This document shows positions 40,723 through 49,712 of a stretch of 64,000 bases of DNA, piece after piece. A program made the position numbers and the translations under genes. The DNA lies in contig NZ_JAKZBV010000001.1 in NCBI RefSeq assembly GCF_022539255.1, positions 744,001 to 808,000 on the forward strand. The letters run 5' to 3'. This DNA comes from Sinomonas terrae. GTDB lineage: Bacteria > Actinomycetota > Actinomycetes > Actinomycetales > Micrococcaceae. Positions within the stretch are counted from its first letter, which is position 1, and each line of letters begins with the position of its first letter. The notes under the pieces were generated by a model that saw only the letters and a program-made list of their open reading frames with translations, had not been told where the DNA came from and made no database searches.

Positions 40723-40752
40723 GGCTCATGAATGAAAGTCGAGCCATGAGCC
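40723..40752. promoter_or_regulatory. 8-bp inverted repeat in the rhaM upstream region
   Basis: GGCTCATG (40723-40730) and CATGAGCC (40745-40752) form a perfect inverted repeat with a 14-nt spacer, just upstream of the rha -35. A regulator site or a terminator for readthrough are both possible. Confidence 0.4.
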
Positions 40753-40754
40753 TG

Positions 40755-40783
40755 TTGACCCCGCCACATCCTGGCTCTAGTCT
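40755..40783 (+). promoter_or_regulatory. Promoter of the rhaMIDB operon
   Basis: TTGACC at 40755-40760 and TAGTCT at 40778-40783 are separated by 17 nt. The predicted transcription start falls just before the operator palindrome at 40799. Confidence 0.65.
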
Positions 40784-40798
40784 GATAAAGACAGGTTT

Positions 40799-40810
40799 TG
40801 AATCGATTCA
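40799..40810. promoter_or_regulatory. Operator TGAATCGATTCA before rhaM
   Basis: Perfect 12-bp palindrome with a central CG, as expected for a LacI-family repressor, placed immediately downstream of the predicted rha transcription start. LacI-1 is the nearest candidate regulator. Confidence 0.75.
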
Positions 40811-40852
40811 GGAATGCGACGACAAGGTCGCCGTCGAACCCCAGGAGCACGG

Positions 40853-41275
40853 ATGAGCGAGGCCGCAGCGCGGCGGCGGATCTGCTTTCGACAGCAGATC
40901 CATCCCGATCGCATCGAGGAGTACAAGCGGCGTCACGCGGCCGTCTGGCCGGAGATGCTGGAAGCCCTCCGCAGCGCGGGGTGGCACAACTACTCCCTCT
41001 TCCTCAGCCCTGACGGTCTGCTGATCGGTTACGTCGAGACCGACAGCCTTCAAGCCGCGGCAGAGCGGATGGCGGCGTACGAGGTCAACGCGCGCTGGCA
41101 GGCCGAGATGGCTGATCTCTTCGACGGCCTCGAGGCGCCGCCGGATGAATCCTTCGTTCCGCTCGAGGAGATCTTCAACCTTGAAGGGCAGCTTGCCGCC
41201 GCCCGAGCAGCACAAAACCCAGAACAGACGTCACAGACCACACAGATGTCACAGACCACAGGAGACCAAGCATGA
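40853..41275 (+). CDS. rhaM: L-rhamnose mutarotase
   Basis: 140 aa. The fold signature is clear: RRICFRQQIHPDRIEEYKRRHAAVWPEMLEALRSAGWHNYSLFL with the family HAAVWPEM motif and VNARWQAEMADLF near residue 80. It interconverts alpha and beta anomers so that rhamnose isomerase can work. Typical RhaM proteins are about 104 aa; the extra C-terminal 35 residues are low complexity and include a duplicated SQTT unit from an 18-nt repeat. Start ATG at 40853 with CCAGGAG upstream. First gene of the rha operon; its stop overlaps rhaI by 4 bp. Confidence 0.93.
   Translation: MSEAAARRRICFRQQIHPDRIEEYKRRHAAVWPEMLEALRSAGWHNYSLFLSPDGLLIGYVETDSLQAAAERMAAYEVNARWQAEMADLFDGLEAPPDESFVPLEEIFNLEGQLAAARAAQNPEQTSQTTQMSQTTGDQA
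41228..41263. repeat. Two 18-nt repeats at the 3' end of rhaM
   Basis: ACGTCACAGACCACACAG and ATGTCACAGACCACAGGA lie head to tail in frame within the rhaM tail. Confidence 0.8.
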
Positions 41276-42435
41276 GCAGTGTCCAGATCCCGGAGGCGCT
41301 TGGCAGCCTCGCCATCGAGGTTCCGTCGTGGGCTTATGGCAACTCGGGTACGCGCTTCAAGGTGTTCGGCACGCCGGGCACCCCGCGCACCGTGCAGGAG
41401 AAGCTGCAGGACGCGGCGAAGGTCAATGAGCTGACCGGCCTGGCCCCGACGGTGGCGCTGCACATCCCGTGGGACAAGGTCGAGGACTACGCGGCGCTGC
41501 GCGAGTACGCCGAGGGTCTGGGCGTGAAGCTCGGGACGATCAACTCGAACACGTTCCAGGACGACATCTACAAGTTCGGCTCGCTCACGCATTCCGAGGA
41601 GGCCGTGCGTCGGCGGGCGGTCGAGCACCACCTCGAGTGCATCGACATCATGGACGCCACGGGCTCTCGGGACCTGAAGATCTGGCTCGCCGACGGCACG
41701 AACTACCCGGGCCAGGACGACATCCGCGCCCGTCAGGACCGCCTCGCCGAGTCCCTCGCCGAGATCTACGCGCGCCTCGGCGACGAGCAGCGCCTCGTGC
41801 TGGAGTACAAGTTCTTCGAGCCGGCTTTCTACCACACTGACGTCCCGGACTGGGGCACGTCCTACGCGCAGACGCTGGCTCTGGGCGAGAAGGCGTTCGT
41901 GTGCCTCGACACGGGCCACCATGCCCCGGGCACGAACATCGAGTTCATCGTGGCGCAGCTGCTGCGGCTCGGGAAGCTCGGCTCATTCGACTTCAACTCG
42001 CGCTTCTACGCGGACGACGACCTCATCGTCGGCGCCGCAGACCCGTTCCAGCTGTTCCGCATCATGGTCGAGGTGGTCCGCGGCGGCGGCCTCGAGCCCG
42101 GTTCCGGCGTGGCCCTCATGCTCGACCAGTGCCACAACCTCGAAGAGAAGATCCCCGGCCAGATCCGCTCGGTGCTCAACGTCCAGGAGATGACGCTGCG
42201 GGCGCTCCTGCTCGACCGTGCGGCGCTCGACGAGGCCCAGCGGAACCACGACGTCCTCGCCGCGAACGCGGTCTTCATGGATGCGTTCTACACGGACGTC
42301 CGCCCTGCCCTCGCCGCATGGCGCCAGGAGCGCGGCCTGCCCGCGGACCCCATGGCCGCCTACGCCGCCTCCGGCTACCAGAAGCTCATCAACGACACCC
42401 GCGTCGGCGGCACGCAGGCCGGCTGGGGCGCGTAA
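41272..42435 (+). CDS. rhaI: L-rhamnose isomerase (RhaI type)
   Basis: 387 aa TIM-barrel isomerase converting L-rhamnose to L-rhamnulose. It belongs to the RhaI branch found in Pseudomonas, actinobacteria and Rhizobiales rather than the E. coli RhaA branch. Characteristic stretches are LGTINSNTFQDDIYKFGSLTH, LKIWLADGTNYPGQDDIRARQDRLAE, LEYKFFEPAFYHTDVPDWGTSY and CLDTGHHAPGTNIEFIVAQLL, which contain the metal-binding Glu, Asp and His residues. Start ATG at 41272 overlaps rhaM by 4 bp. It is followed by a 110-bp gap and rhaD. Confidence 0.95.
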   Translation: MSSVQIPEALGSLAIEVPSWAYGNSGTRFKVFGTPGTPRTVQEKLQDAAKVNELTGLAPTVALHIPWDKVEDYAALREYAEGLGVKLGTINSNTFQDDIYKFGSLTHSEEAVRRRAVEHHLECIDIMDATGSRDLKIWLADGTNYPGQDDIRARQDRLAESLAEIYARLGDEQRLVLEYKFFEPAFYHTDVPDWGTSYAQTLALGEKAFVCLDTGHHAPGTNIEFIVAQLLRLGKLGSFDFNSRFYADDDLIVGAADPFQLFRIMVEVVRGGGLEPGSGVALMLDQCHNLEEKIPGQIRSVLNVQEMTLRALLLDRAALDEAQRNHDVLAANAVFMDAFYTDVRPALAAWRQERGLPADPMAAYAASGYQKLINDTRVGGTQAGWGA

Positions 42436-42545
42436 CCCTCCCAACCCACGGCCCAAGGGGCGCGGACGACGGCGGGGCTCGCCGTCGTCGTCCACCCCCA
42501 CCTGCTGCCCACTTGCCCAACCCCAGGACTTACACAGAGGACACC

Positions 42546-44591
42546 ATGAACCAGACCCAGAACCCGGCCGTCGCCGATCTGATCGCCCGCTCGAACCGGC
42601 TGGGCGCGGACAAGCGCAACACGAACTACGCCGGCGGGAACACCTCCGCCAAGGGCACCGAGACCGATCCCGTGACGGGGGAGCCGGTCGAGCTCCTGTG
42701 GGTCAAGGGCTCCGGGGGCGACCTCGGGACCCTGACCGAGAAGAACCTGGCGATCCTGCGCCTGGACCGGCTGCGCGCGCTCAAGGGCGTGTACCCGGGG
42801 GTGGAGCGCGAGGACGAGATGGTCGCCGCGTTCGACTACTGCCTGCACGGCAAGGGCGGCGCCGCGCCGTCGATCGACACGGCGATGCATGCCCTCGTCG
42901 ACGCCGCGCACGTGGACCATCTCCACCCGGACTCGGGGATCGCGATCGCGACGGCGGCCGACGGCGAGGCGCTGACCGAGAAGGTCTTCGGCGGCCGGGT
43001 CGTGTGGGTGCCGTGGCGCCGCCCGGGCTTCCAGCTCGGCCTGGACATCGCCGCGATCAAGGAAGCGCACCCCGAGGCGATCGGCACGATCCTCGGCGGA
43101 CACGGGATCACCGCCTGGGGCGCGACGAGCGAGGAGGCCGAGGCCAACTCGCTGTGGATCATCGCCGAGGCGGAGAAGTACATCGCCGAGAACGGCCGCC
43201 CCGAGCCGTTCGGCCCGGCCCTTCCCGGCTACGGAGCCCTCCCGGAGGCGGAGCGCCGCGCCAAGGCCGCGGCCCTGGCGCCGGTGATCCGCGGCCTGGC
43301 CTCGATGGACCGCCCGCAGGTGGGGCACTTCACCGACGACGCCCGGGTCCTGGAGTTCCTGGCCTCGGCGGAGCACCCGCGCCTGGCCGCGCTCGGCACG
43401 TCGTGCCCCGACCACTTCCTGCGCACGAAGGTCAAGCCGCTGGTCCTGGACCTGCCCGCGGACGCCGGGCTCGAGGAGAGCATCGCCAGGCTCAGGGAGC
43501 TCCACGAGGCCTACCGGGAGGACTACGCGGCGTACTACGAGCGCCATGCCGAGCCTGACTCGCCGGCGATGCGCGGCGCGGACCCGGCGATCGTGCTGGT
43601 CCCCGGCGTCGGGATGTTCTCGTACGGCAAGGACAAGCAGACGGCGCGGGTCGCGGGGGAGTTCTACCTCAACGCGATCAACGTCATGCGCGGCGCCGAG
43701 GCCATCTCGACCTACGCCCCGATCGGCGAGGGCGAGAAGTTCCGGATCGAGTACTGGGCGCTCGAGGAGGCCAAGCTCGCCCGCATGCCCAAGCCCAAGT
43801 CGCATGCGACCCGCATCGCCTTGGTGACCGGGGCGGCGTCGGGCATCGGCAAGGCCATCGCGACGCGCCTCGCGGCGGAGGGCGCATGCGTCGTCATAGC
43901 GGACCTGGACCTCGAGAAGGCCCAGGCCACTGCGGCCGAGCTCGGCACGGAAGACGTCGCGGTCGGGGTGCGCGCGGATGTGACCGACGCCGCCCAGGTC
44001 GCCGCGGCGGTCGACGCCGCAGTCCTGGCCTTCGGCGGGATCGACCTCGTGGTGAACAACGCGGGCCTGTCGATCTCCAAGCCGCTGCTGGAGACGTCCG
44101 AGAAGGACTGGGACCTCCAGCACGACGTCATGGCCAAGGGCTCCTTCTTGGTCTCCCAGGCGGCGGCGAAGGCGATGATCGCCCAGGGCATGGGCGGGGA
44201 CATCATCTACATCTCCTCGAAGAACTCCGTCTTCGCGGGCCCGAACAACATCGCCTACTCCGCGGTCAAGGCCGACCAGGCCCACCAGGTGCGCCTCCTC
44301 GCGGCCGAGCTCGGCGAGTACGGGATCCGAGTCAACGGCATCAACCCCGACGGTGTGGTGCGCGGGTCCGGGATCTTCGCCGGCGGCTGGGGCGCCAAGC
44401 GCGCCGCCGTCTACGGCGTCCCGGAGGAGGAGCTCGGCAAGTACTACGCCCAGCGCACGCTGCTCAAGCGCGAGGTCCTCCCCGAGCACGTCGCGAACGC
44501 CGCCGCGGTCCTGACCAGCAACGAGCTCGACCACACCACCGGCCTGCACATCCCCGTCGACGCCGGCGTCGCCGCCGCCTTCCTCCGGTGA
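42546..44591 (+). CDS. rhaD: Bifunctional rhamnulose-1-phosphate aldolase/lactaldehyde dehydrogenase
   Basis: 681 aa fusion. Residues 1-420 are a class II aldolase (NYAGGNTSAKG, VKGSGGDLGTLTEKNLAIL, DHLHPDSGIAI, with His residues for zinc). Residues about 425-681 are a short-chain dehydrogenase (LVTGAASGIGKAIATRLAAEG, VNNAGLSISKP, catalytic YSAVK, INPDGVVRGSGIF). It cleaves rhamnulose-1-phosphate to DHAP and lactaldehyde and oxidises the latter to lactate; the fusion is also called RhaEW. Start ATG 42546 with AGGA upstream. The stop overlaps rhaB by 4 bp. Confidence 0.95.
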   Translation: MNQTQNPAVADLIARSNRLGADKRNTNYAGGNTSAKGTETDPVTGEPVELLWVKGSGGDLGTLTEKNLAILRLDRLRALKGVYPGVEREDEMVAAFDYCLHGKGGAAPSIDTAMHALVDAAHVDHLHPDSGIAIATAADGEALTEKVFGGRVVWVPWRRPGFQLGLDIAAIKEAHPEAIGTILGGHGITAWGATSEEAEANSLWIIAEAEKYIAENGRPEPFGPALPGYGALPEAERRAKAAALAPVIRGLASMDRPQVGHFTDDARVLEFLASAEHPRLAALGTSCPDHFLRTKVKPLVLDLPADAGLEESIARLRELHEAYREDYAAYYERHAEPDSPAMRGADPAIVLVPGVGMFSYGKDKQTARVAGEFYLNAINVMRGAEAISTYAPIGEGEKFRIEYWALEEAKLARMPKPKSHATRIALVTGAASGIGKAIATRLAAEGACVVIADLDLEKAQATAAELGTEDVAVGVRADVTDAAQVAAAVDAAVLAFGGIDLVVNNAGLSISKPLLETSEKDWDLQHDVMAKGSFLVSQAAAKAMIAQGMGGDIIYISSKNSVFAGPNNIAYSAVKADQAHQVRLLAAELGEYGIRVNGINPDGVVRGSGIFAGGWGAKRAAVYGVPEEELGKYYAQRTLLKREVLPEHVANAAAVLTSNELDHTTGLHIPVDAGVAAAFLR

Positions 44592-46087
44592 GCGGACCTC
44601 TGACGCCACGCTCCGACGTCGGCCGTTGCTTCGCCGCGGTCGACGTCGGGGCCTCCTCGGGGCGCGTCATCCTCGGCACGGTGTCGTCCGGCAGGGGAGC
44701 GGACGACGCCGTGCCCCGGGTTGCGCTCGAAATCGTCCACCGCTTCCCGAACGGCGTGCTCGACGACGGCGTGAACAGCGAAGGCGCGAAGGTGCTGCGC
44801 TGGGATGTGTGCGGGATCTTCGCCGAGGTCCAGATGGGCCTTGCGAAGGTGGCCGAGCTTGCGTCCTCCCGGGGGCTGCGGGTCGAGAGCATCGGCATCG
44901 ACACGTGGGCCGTGGACTACGGCCTCGTCGATCCCGCCGGGCGGCTCAAGCTTCCGGTCCACGCCTACCGCGACTCCCGCACCGAGTGCACGGTTCCCGT
45001 GGTGCATGAGAAGGTCTCGCCCGAGCGACTGTACTCCGTGACCGGCCTGCAGTTCCTGCCGTTCACGACGCTCTACCAGCTCGCCGCAGAGCCGACGCTC
45101 GAGGGCCTGCAGGCGCTGCTGATCCCTGACCTCCTCGCGTTCTGGCTCACCGGCGCACGGCGGACGGAGGAGACGAACGCGTCCACGACCGGGCTCCTCG
45201 ATGCCCGCACCGGCACGTGGTCCACGGAGCTGCTCGAGGCGCTCGGACTCCCCGCAGGCCTCTTCCCCGAGCTCATCGCACCGGGCGAGGCGTACGGGAC
45301 GCTGCTGCCCGCCGTCGTCGAACGCACGGGGCTGCCGGCAGGAACGCCGCTGATCGCAGTCGGCTCCCACGACACGGCCTCCGCAGTCGCCGCCGTCCCG
45401 GCCGCCGCGGGGGAGGACGTCGCCTACATCTCGTCGGGGACGTGGTCGCTCGTCGGGGTGGAACTCGATGCGCCCGTGCTCTCCGAGGAGAGCCGCGCCG
45501 CGAACTTCACGAACGAGCGCGGCGTGGATGCCACGATCCGGTACCTGCGCAACGTCGGGGGCCTGTGGCTGCTGAGCGAGAGCCAACGGCACTGGGCGGC
45601 CGAGGGGCGGGAGCTCCCGCTCGCCCAGCTGCTCGCCGACGCCGCCGCCCTACCGGCTGGCGGACCCCAGGTCGACGCCGACTCCGACGAGTTCATCGCC
45701 CCCGGCAACATGCCCGCTCGCCTCGCGGCCGCCGTCGAACGCCGCGGGGGCACGCTCTCGGACGAGCCGGCCGCCGTCGTCCGCTGCATACTCGACAGCC
45801 TCGCGGCCGCGTACGCACGGACCCTCGAGCAGGCCCAGGCCCTCTCGGGCCGCCGCCCGCGCGCGGTGCACGTGGTCGGCGGGGGATCGCAGAACGAGCT
45901 CCTGTGCCGCCTCACGGCCGAGGCGACGGGCCTGCCCGTCCTCGCCGGTCCCGTCGAGGCGACCGCCCTCGGCAACGTCCTCGTCCAGGCGCGTGCGGGG
46001 GGCGCCCTCTCGGGTGGCCTCGAGGCGCTCCGCGCCGCGGTCGCGGCGAGCGTCGAGCTGCGCGAGTACGCGGCGGTGGGGGCGTAG
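44588..46087 (+). CDS. rhaB: Rhamnulokinase
   Basis: 499 aa FGGY-family kinase phosphorylating L-rhamnulose at O1. Phosphate-binding motif AAVDVGASSGRVILG lies near the N-terminus. The rhamnulokinase-specific GIDTWAVDYGLVDPAGRL and PVHAYRDSRT follow, then YISSGTWSLVGVEL, NERGVDATIRYLRNVGGLWLLSES and the C-terminal adenosine-binding VHVVGGGSQNELLCRLTAEATGLPV. GTG start at 44588 overlaps rhaD. Last gene of the rha operon; no transporter gene is included. Confidence 0.95.
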   Translation: MSGPLTPRSDVGRCFAAVDVGASSGRVILGTVSSGRGADDAVPRVALEIVHRFPNGVLDDGVNSEGAKVLRWDVCGIFAEVQMGLAKVAELASSRGLRVESIGIDTWAVDYGLVDPAGRLKLPVHAYRDSRTECTVPVVHEKVSPERLYSVTGLQFLPFTTLYQLAAEPTLEGLQALLIPDLLAFWLTGARRTEETNASTTGLLDARTGTWSTELLEALGLPAGLFPELIAPGEAYGTLLPAVVERTGLPAGTPLIAVGSHDTASAVAAVPAAAGEDVAYISSGTWSLVGVELDAPVLSEESRAANFTNERGVDATIRYLRNVGGLWLLSESQRHWAAEGRELPLAQLLADAAALPAGGPQVDADSDEFIAPGNMPARLAAAVERRGGTLSDEPAAVVRCILDSLAAAYARTLEQAQALSGRRPRAVHVVGGGSQNELLCRLTAEATGLPVLAGPVEATALGNVLVQARAGGALSGGLEALRAAVAASVELREYAAVGA

Positions 46088-46111
46088 CGCGCAGACGCAC
46101 AAGCCTTCGAT

Positions 46112-46253
46112 GTCTCGGGTACAGATATTCCCTATCCGTTCTTTCCTCCAAGCGGTCCCTACTCCCTCGGTAACCCCGAGTCGTCGCTAAAGCCCCGGCA
46201 ACGCATCAGGGTCTCGCCGGTTGCGTGGGGTCCCGCGTATCTGTACCCGAGAC
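46112..46253. repeat. Inverted pair of the dispersed 31-nt repeat core
   Basis: GTCTCGGGTACAGATA at 46112-46127 is repeated as its exact reverse complement at 46238-46253. The same core occurs in the arrays at 57.8 and 59.4 kb. The 298-bp gap between rhaB and the next operon contains this pair and the promoter/operator of the next gene. Confidence 0.85.
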
Positions 46254-46299
46254 GTAAGAGGCGGGGGACCGTCGTTCGGCATGCGCTTTCCCGCACCTC

Positions 46300-46348
46300 T
46301 TGGCAAGCCTTCGAGCGTGGAGTACGGTTGTGAGAAACCGGTTACTCC
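46300..46348 (+). promoter_or_regulatory. Promoter and LacI-type operator of the hexuronate operon
   Basis: TTGGCA (46300-46305), 17-nt spacer, TACGGT (46323-46328). Directly after it lies GTGAGAAACCGGTTACTCC (46330-46348), a palindrome centred on CG. The promoter at 52.4 kb has the same layout, including TACGGT followed by GTGAGAAA. Confidence 0.78.
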
Positions 46349-46385
46349 GCTTGATTGACGCCGCTCACCGAGGAGACCCAGGCCC

Positions 46386-47810
46386 ATGGCATCGACTGAA
46401 AATCGCCGCAAGAAGTACGCCCTCGCTGGCACCGGATCTCGGGCCGAGATGTACGTGGACGCCCTCATGGGGCCGCATTCGGACCTCGGCTCGCTCGTGG
46501 CCTTCGTCGACGCGAACGGGCACCGGATGGACTACCACGGGGCGCGGATCGCCGAGCGCCGGCCTGACTGGCCCGCGCCGCGCCACTACGGTCCCGACCG
46601 CCTGGAGGAGATGTTCGAGGCCGAACGCCCCGACGCCCTCATCGTGACGACACCGGACTTCACGCACGCCCGCTACGTCACTGCGGCTCTGGACCGCGGG
46701 GTCGACGTCATCTGCGAGAAGCCGATGACGACGACGGTGCAGGGCATTGCGGAGATCGTCGCCTCGGCCCGCAACGCCAAAGAGGCGTCCGGGGCCAATC
46801 TCGTCGTGACGTTCAACTACCGCTATTCACCGCGCAACTCGGTCATCAAGGACATCGTCCAGTCGGGCAGGATCGGAAAGGTCACTTCGGTGCATTTCGA
46901 ATGGTGCCTCGACACGGTGCACGGCGCGGACTATTTCCGCCGCTGGCACCGCAACAAGGCGAATTCCGGCGGCCTGCTCGTCCACAAGTCCACGCATCAC
47001 TTCGACCTTGTGAACTGGTGGCTCGGGGACGTCCCCGAGACGGTCTATGCCCAGGGCGGCCTCCGCTTCTACGGTGCCGAGAACGCCGCTGAGCGCGGCC
47101 TCGGCGAGCGCCCCGAGCTGAGCCGCGACAATCCCGACCGGGACGACCCGTTCAACCTGGACCTCGCCGCGGACCAGAAGCTCCGAGGGCTGTACCTCGA
47201 GGGCGAGGCCGACGACGGCTATCAGCGCGACCGCGACGTCTTCACCGAGGGCATCGACATCGAGGACAACCTGAGCCTGGTCGTCGGCTACCGCGGCGGG
47301 GCTTCCATGGCGTACTCGCTGGTGGCCCACTCGCCGTGGGAGGGCTACCGCGTGGCGATCAACGGCACCGAGGGGCGGGTCGAGATCGAGGTCGTCGAGC
47401 GGAGTTCCGTCTCGCCGGACAGGCACACTCTCGACCCGTCGGTGGCGTCTGACGCCGAGGGCGCTGGCGGGCAGGTCCGCCCCGAGGGGACCAGGATCCT
47501 CCTCCAGCGCCACTGGGAGCCCGCCCGCGAGATCCCTGTTCCTGAGGGCGAGGGCGGGCACGGCGGCGGGGACGCGATGCTGCTCTCCGACGTCTTCGTC
47601 GGCCCGGGCCATGACCCCCTGCACCGCCAGGCCGGCTACATCGACGGCATCCGTAGCGTGCTCGTGGGGATCGGCGCGAATGAGTCGCTCCGCACCGGCC
47701 AGGCCGTCCGGCTGGCCGACTTCGGCGTCCCGCTCGACGACGACGCGCCGCTCGCCTTCGACGCTGCGGCGCCTGAGCACGAGCGGGCGACAACGGGGGC
47801 CCGGGCATGA
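46386..47810 (+). CDS. Gfo/Idh/MocA family oxidoreductase
   Basis: 474 aa NAD(P)-dependent oxidoreductase. The N-terminal Rossmann part reads YALAGTGSRAEMYVDAL, IVTTPDFTHARYVTAALDRGVDVICEKPMTTTVQ with the catalytic EKP, and NYRYSPRNSVIKDIV. The C-terminal substrate domain follows (GGLLVHKSTHHFDLVNWWLGD). It heads a four-gene operon with tight 4-bp overlaps, controlled by a LacI-type operator. The substrate cannot be read from the sequence; oxidation of a uronic acid-related sugar or removal of a branch sugar is plausible from context. Start ATG 46386 with GGAG upstream. Confidence 0.88.
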   Translation: MASTENRRKKYALAGTGSRAEMYVDALMGPHSDLGSLVAFVDANGHRMDYHGARIAERRPDWPAPRHYGPDRLEEMFEAERPDALIVTTPDFTHARYVTAALDRGVDVICEKPMTTTVQGIAEIVASARNAKEASGANLVVTFNYRYSPRNSVIKDIVQSGRIGKVTSVHFEWCLDTVHGADYFRRWHRNKANSGGLLVHKSTHHFDLVNWWLGDVPETVYAQGGLRFYGAENAAERGLGERPELSRDNPDRDDPFNLDLAADQKLRGLYLEGEADDGYQRDRDVFTEGIDIEDNLSLVVGYRGGASMAYSLVAHSPWEGYRVAINGTEGRVEIEVVERSSVSPDRHTLDPSVASDAEGAGGQVRPEGTRILLQRHWEPAREIPVPEGEGGHGGGDAMLLSDVFVGPGHDPLHRQAGYIDGIRSVLVGIGANESLRTGQAVRLADFGVPLDDDAPLAFDAAAPEHERATTGARA

Positions 47811-48730
47811 GGATCGCCGTCACGGGGGGAGCCGGCAGGCTCGGCGTGAGCGTCGTGAACCACCTCGCGTCGCGGGGCCATGATGTGCACTCGCTCGACC
47901 GCGCGGCGTCGCCCCTCGTGGACGACGCCGCGCAGCAGCACACGCTCGACCTCGCCGACGTCGGGGCGACGAAGGCGACGCTCGCAGGGATCCGGCCGCA
48001 CGCCGTCGTCCATCTCGCCGCCATCGCGGTGCCGTTCAGCGCGCCCGAGGACTTGATCCTCCGCACGAACGTCCAGCTCTGCTACTCGGTGCTGAGCGCC
48101 GCGGTCGACGCCGGTGCGGACCGGGTGCTCGTCGCGTCGAGTCCCACCGTGCTCGGGTACGGGACGCCGCAGGGCTGGTCGCCCCGGTATCTGCCGATCG
48201 ACGAGGAACATCCCATCGCGCCGTGGAACGCGTACGCGTTGTCGAAGGCCACCCTCGAGGCGACGGTGCGGATGTTCGTCGCGCAGCAGGGGGACGCCGT
48301 GCGGTTCGGGGCCTTCCGGCCCTGCTTCGTGATCTCCCCGGATGAGTGGCGGGGCGCACCGACCCAACAGGGCCACACTGTCGCGGAACGCCTCGCGCGG
48401 CCGGAGCTCGCGGCCGTCTCGCTCTTCAACTATGTGGACGCCCGCGACGCCGCAGGGTTCGTCGAGCGATGGCTCGAGGCGGCACGCGAGGTCCCGAACG
48501 GCGAGGTGTTCTTCGTCGGCGCGGACGACGCCATGGCCCGCCGGCCGCTCTCCGAACTCGTGCCCCAGTACTTCCCCGGCACCGAGCAGATGGCAGCCGC
48601 CCTCACCGGAACCCAGGCCGCCTTCACCTGCGCGAAGGCGCTCCGCCTCCTCGGCTGGCGCCCCCAGCGCTCCTGGCGCACGGAACTGGAGGGCGAACCG
48701 CTCGCCGCGACCTCCGTCCACCTCAGCTGA
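47807..48730 (+). CDS. NAD-dependent epimerase/dehydratase family protein, possible uronate dehydrogenase
   Basis: 307 aa extended short-chain dehydrogenase. RIAVTGGAGRLGVSVVNHLASRGHDV is the NAD-binding motif; VVHLAAIAVPF, a catalytic Ser in VASSPTVLG and Tyr-x3-Lys in YALSKATLE are present. Uronate dehydrogenase belongs to this family, and its position before a KdgD-like dehydratase and an enolase-superfamily enzyme suggests oxidation of a hexuronate to an aldarolactone. The assignment is contextual; it is about 40 residues longer than typical Udh. It overlaps both neighbours closely: 4 bp upstream, 37 bp gap downstream. Confidence 0.8.
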   Translation: MRIAVTGGAGRLGVSVVNHLASRGHDVHSLDRAASPLVDDAAQQHTLDLADVGATKATLAGIRPHAVVHLAAIAVPFSAPEDLILRTNVQLCYSVLSAAVDAGADRVLVASSPTVLGYGTPQGWSPRYLPIDEEHPIAPWNAYALSKATLEATVRMFVAQQGDAVRFGAFRPCFVISPDEWRGAPTQQGHTVAERLARPELAAVSLFNYVDARDAAGFVERWLEAAREVPNGEVFFVGADDAMARRPLSELVPQYFPGTEQMAAALTGTQAAFTCAKALRLLGWRPQRSWRTELEGEPLAATSVHLS

Positions 48731-48767
48731 AATCCCCCTCACCGAAGAACTTCCGACAGGAGCACCG

Positions 48768-49712
48768 ATGCACTTCGACGGCATCCTCTTCTTCCCGGTC
48801 ACCCCGTTCGCCGACGACGGCACGGTCGATGCCGGCCTCGCGCACGAGCACGTGGCCTCCCGGCTCCCGCACCACCCCGGCGGGGTCTTCGCCGCCTGCG
48901 GAACGGGGGAGTACCACTCGCTGGCCGCCGCCGAGGTCGGCACCGTCATCAGGGCCGCGGTCGGGGCGGTGGAGGAATCCGGCACCGCTGTCCCCGTCCT
49001 CGGAGGCGCCGGCGGCCCACTCGGCCACGCGCTCGAAGCGGCCCGCGCAGCCGAGGACGCCGGGGCCCAGGGACTCCTGGTCCTCCCGCCGTATCTCGTC
49101 AACGCGCCCCTCGACGGGCTCGTCCGATACGTCGAGGCCATCGCCAACGCAACCGACCTCGAACTCGTCGTCTACCACCGGGCCAACGCCAAGTTCACGC
49201 CCGACGCCGTCGCTCGCCTCGCCGCCGATCCCCAGGTCGTGGGCTTCAAGGACGGCGTCGGGGACGTCGCGCTGACGCAGGAGGTCGTCCTCGCAGTCGA
49301 GGCAACGGGCCGCACGGACTTCCAGTTCTTCAACGGCCTCCTCACCGCCGAGCTCACCCAGGCGGCGTACCGGGCGATCGGCGTGCCGCTGTACTCGTCC
49401 GCGGCGTTCGCCATGGCTCCCGCCGTTGCGAACGCGTACTACCAGGCCCTCGAGGCCGGCGACGAGGGGCGGCGCCGCGAGCTCCTCGACGGCTTCTTCC
49501 GGCCGCTGGTCGCCCTCCGCGACGCCGTCCCCGGCTACGCGGTCTCCCTCGTCAAGGCCGGTGTGCGGCTCGGGGGGCTCGAGGTCGGCGGCGTCCGGGC
49601 GCCCCTCGTGGACCCGCGGCCGGAGCACCTCAGGGAGCTCGAGCGGATCCTCGCCGTCGGGCGCGAGCTTGCCGGCGCAGCGAACGACGACGGCGCCTTG
49701 GTCCGCTCGTGA
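48768..49712 (+). CDS. kdgD: 5-dehydro-4-deoxyglucarate dehydratase-like protein (DapA superfamily)
   Basis: 314 aa class I aldolase-fold protein. MHFDGILFFPVTPFADDGTVD, GGVFAACGTGEYHSL, VVYHRANAKFT and VVGFKDGVGD are characteristic of 5-dehydro-4-deoxyglucarate dehydratase. The lysine of FKDG forms the Schiff base and the tyrosine of VVYHRA is the acid-base residue. The enzyme converts 5-dehydro-4-deoxyglucarate to 2-oxoglutarate semialdehyde, CO2 and water. Start ATG 48768 after ACAGGAG. The semialdehyde dehydrogenase for the next step is not in this window. Confidence 0.88.
   Translation: MHFDGILFFPVTPFADDGTVDAGLAHEHVASRLPHHPGGVFAACGTGEYHSLAAAEVGTVIRAAVGAVEESGTAVPVLGGAGGPLGHALEAARAAEDAGAQGLLVLPPYLVNAPLDGLVRYVEAIANATDLELVVYHRANAKFTPDAVARLAADPQVVGFKDGVGDVALTQEVVLAVEATGRTDFQFFNGLLTAELTQAAYRAIGVPLYSSAAFAMAPAVANAYYQALEAGDEGRRRELLDGFFRPLVALRDAVPGYAVSLVKAGVRLGGLEVGGVRAPLVDPRPEHLRELERILAVGRELAGAANDDGALVRS

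Noticed and set aside
42375..44609. 744-codon minus-strand frame opposite rhaD
   Set aside because: Antisense shadow with low-complexity Arg/Gly/Val composition; rhaD is certain.
46112..46253. Insertion sequence or integron remnant at the inverted pair
   Set aside because: No transposase fragment, no target duplication recognisable; treated as a repeat pair.
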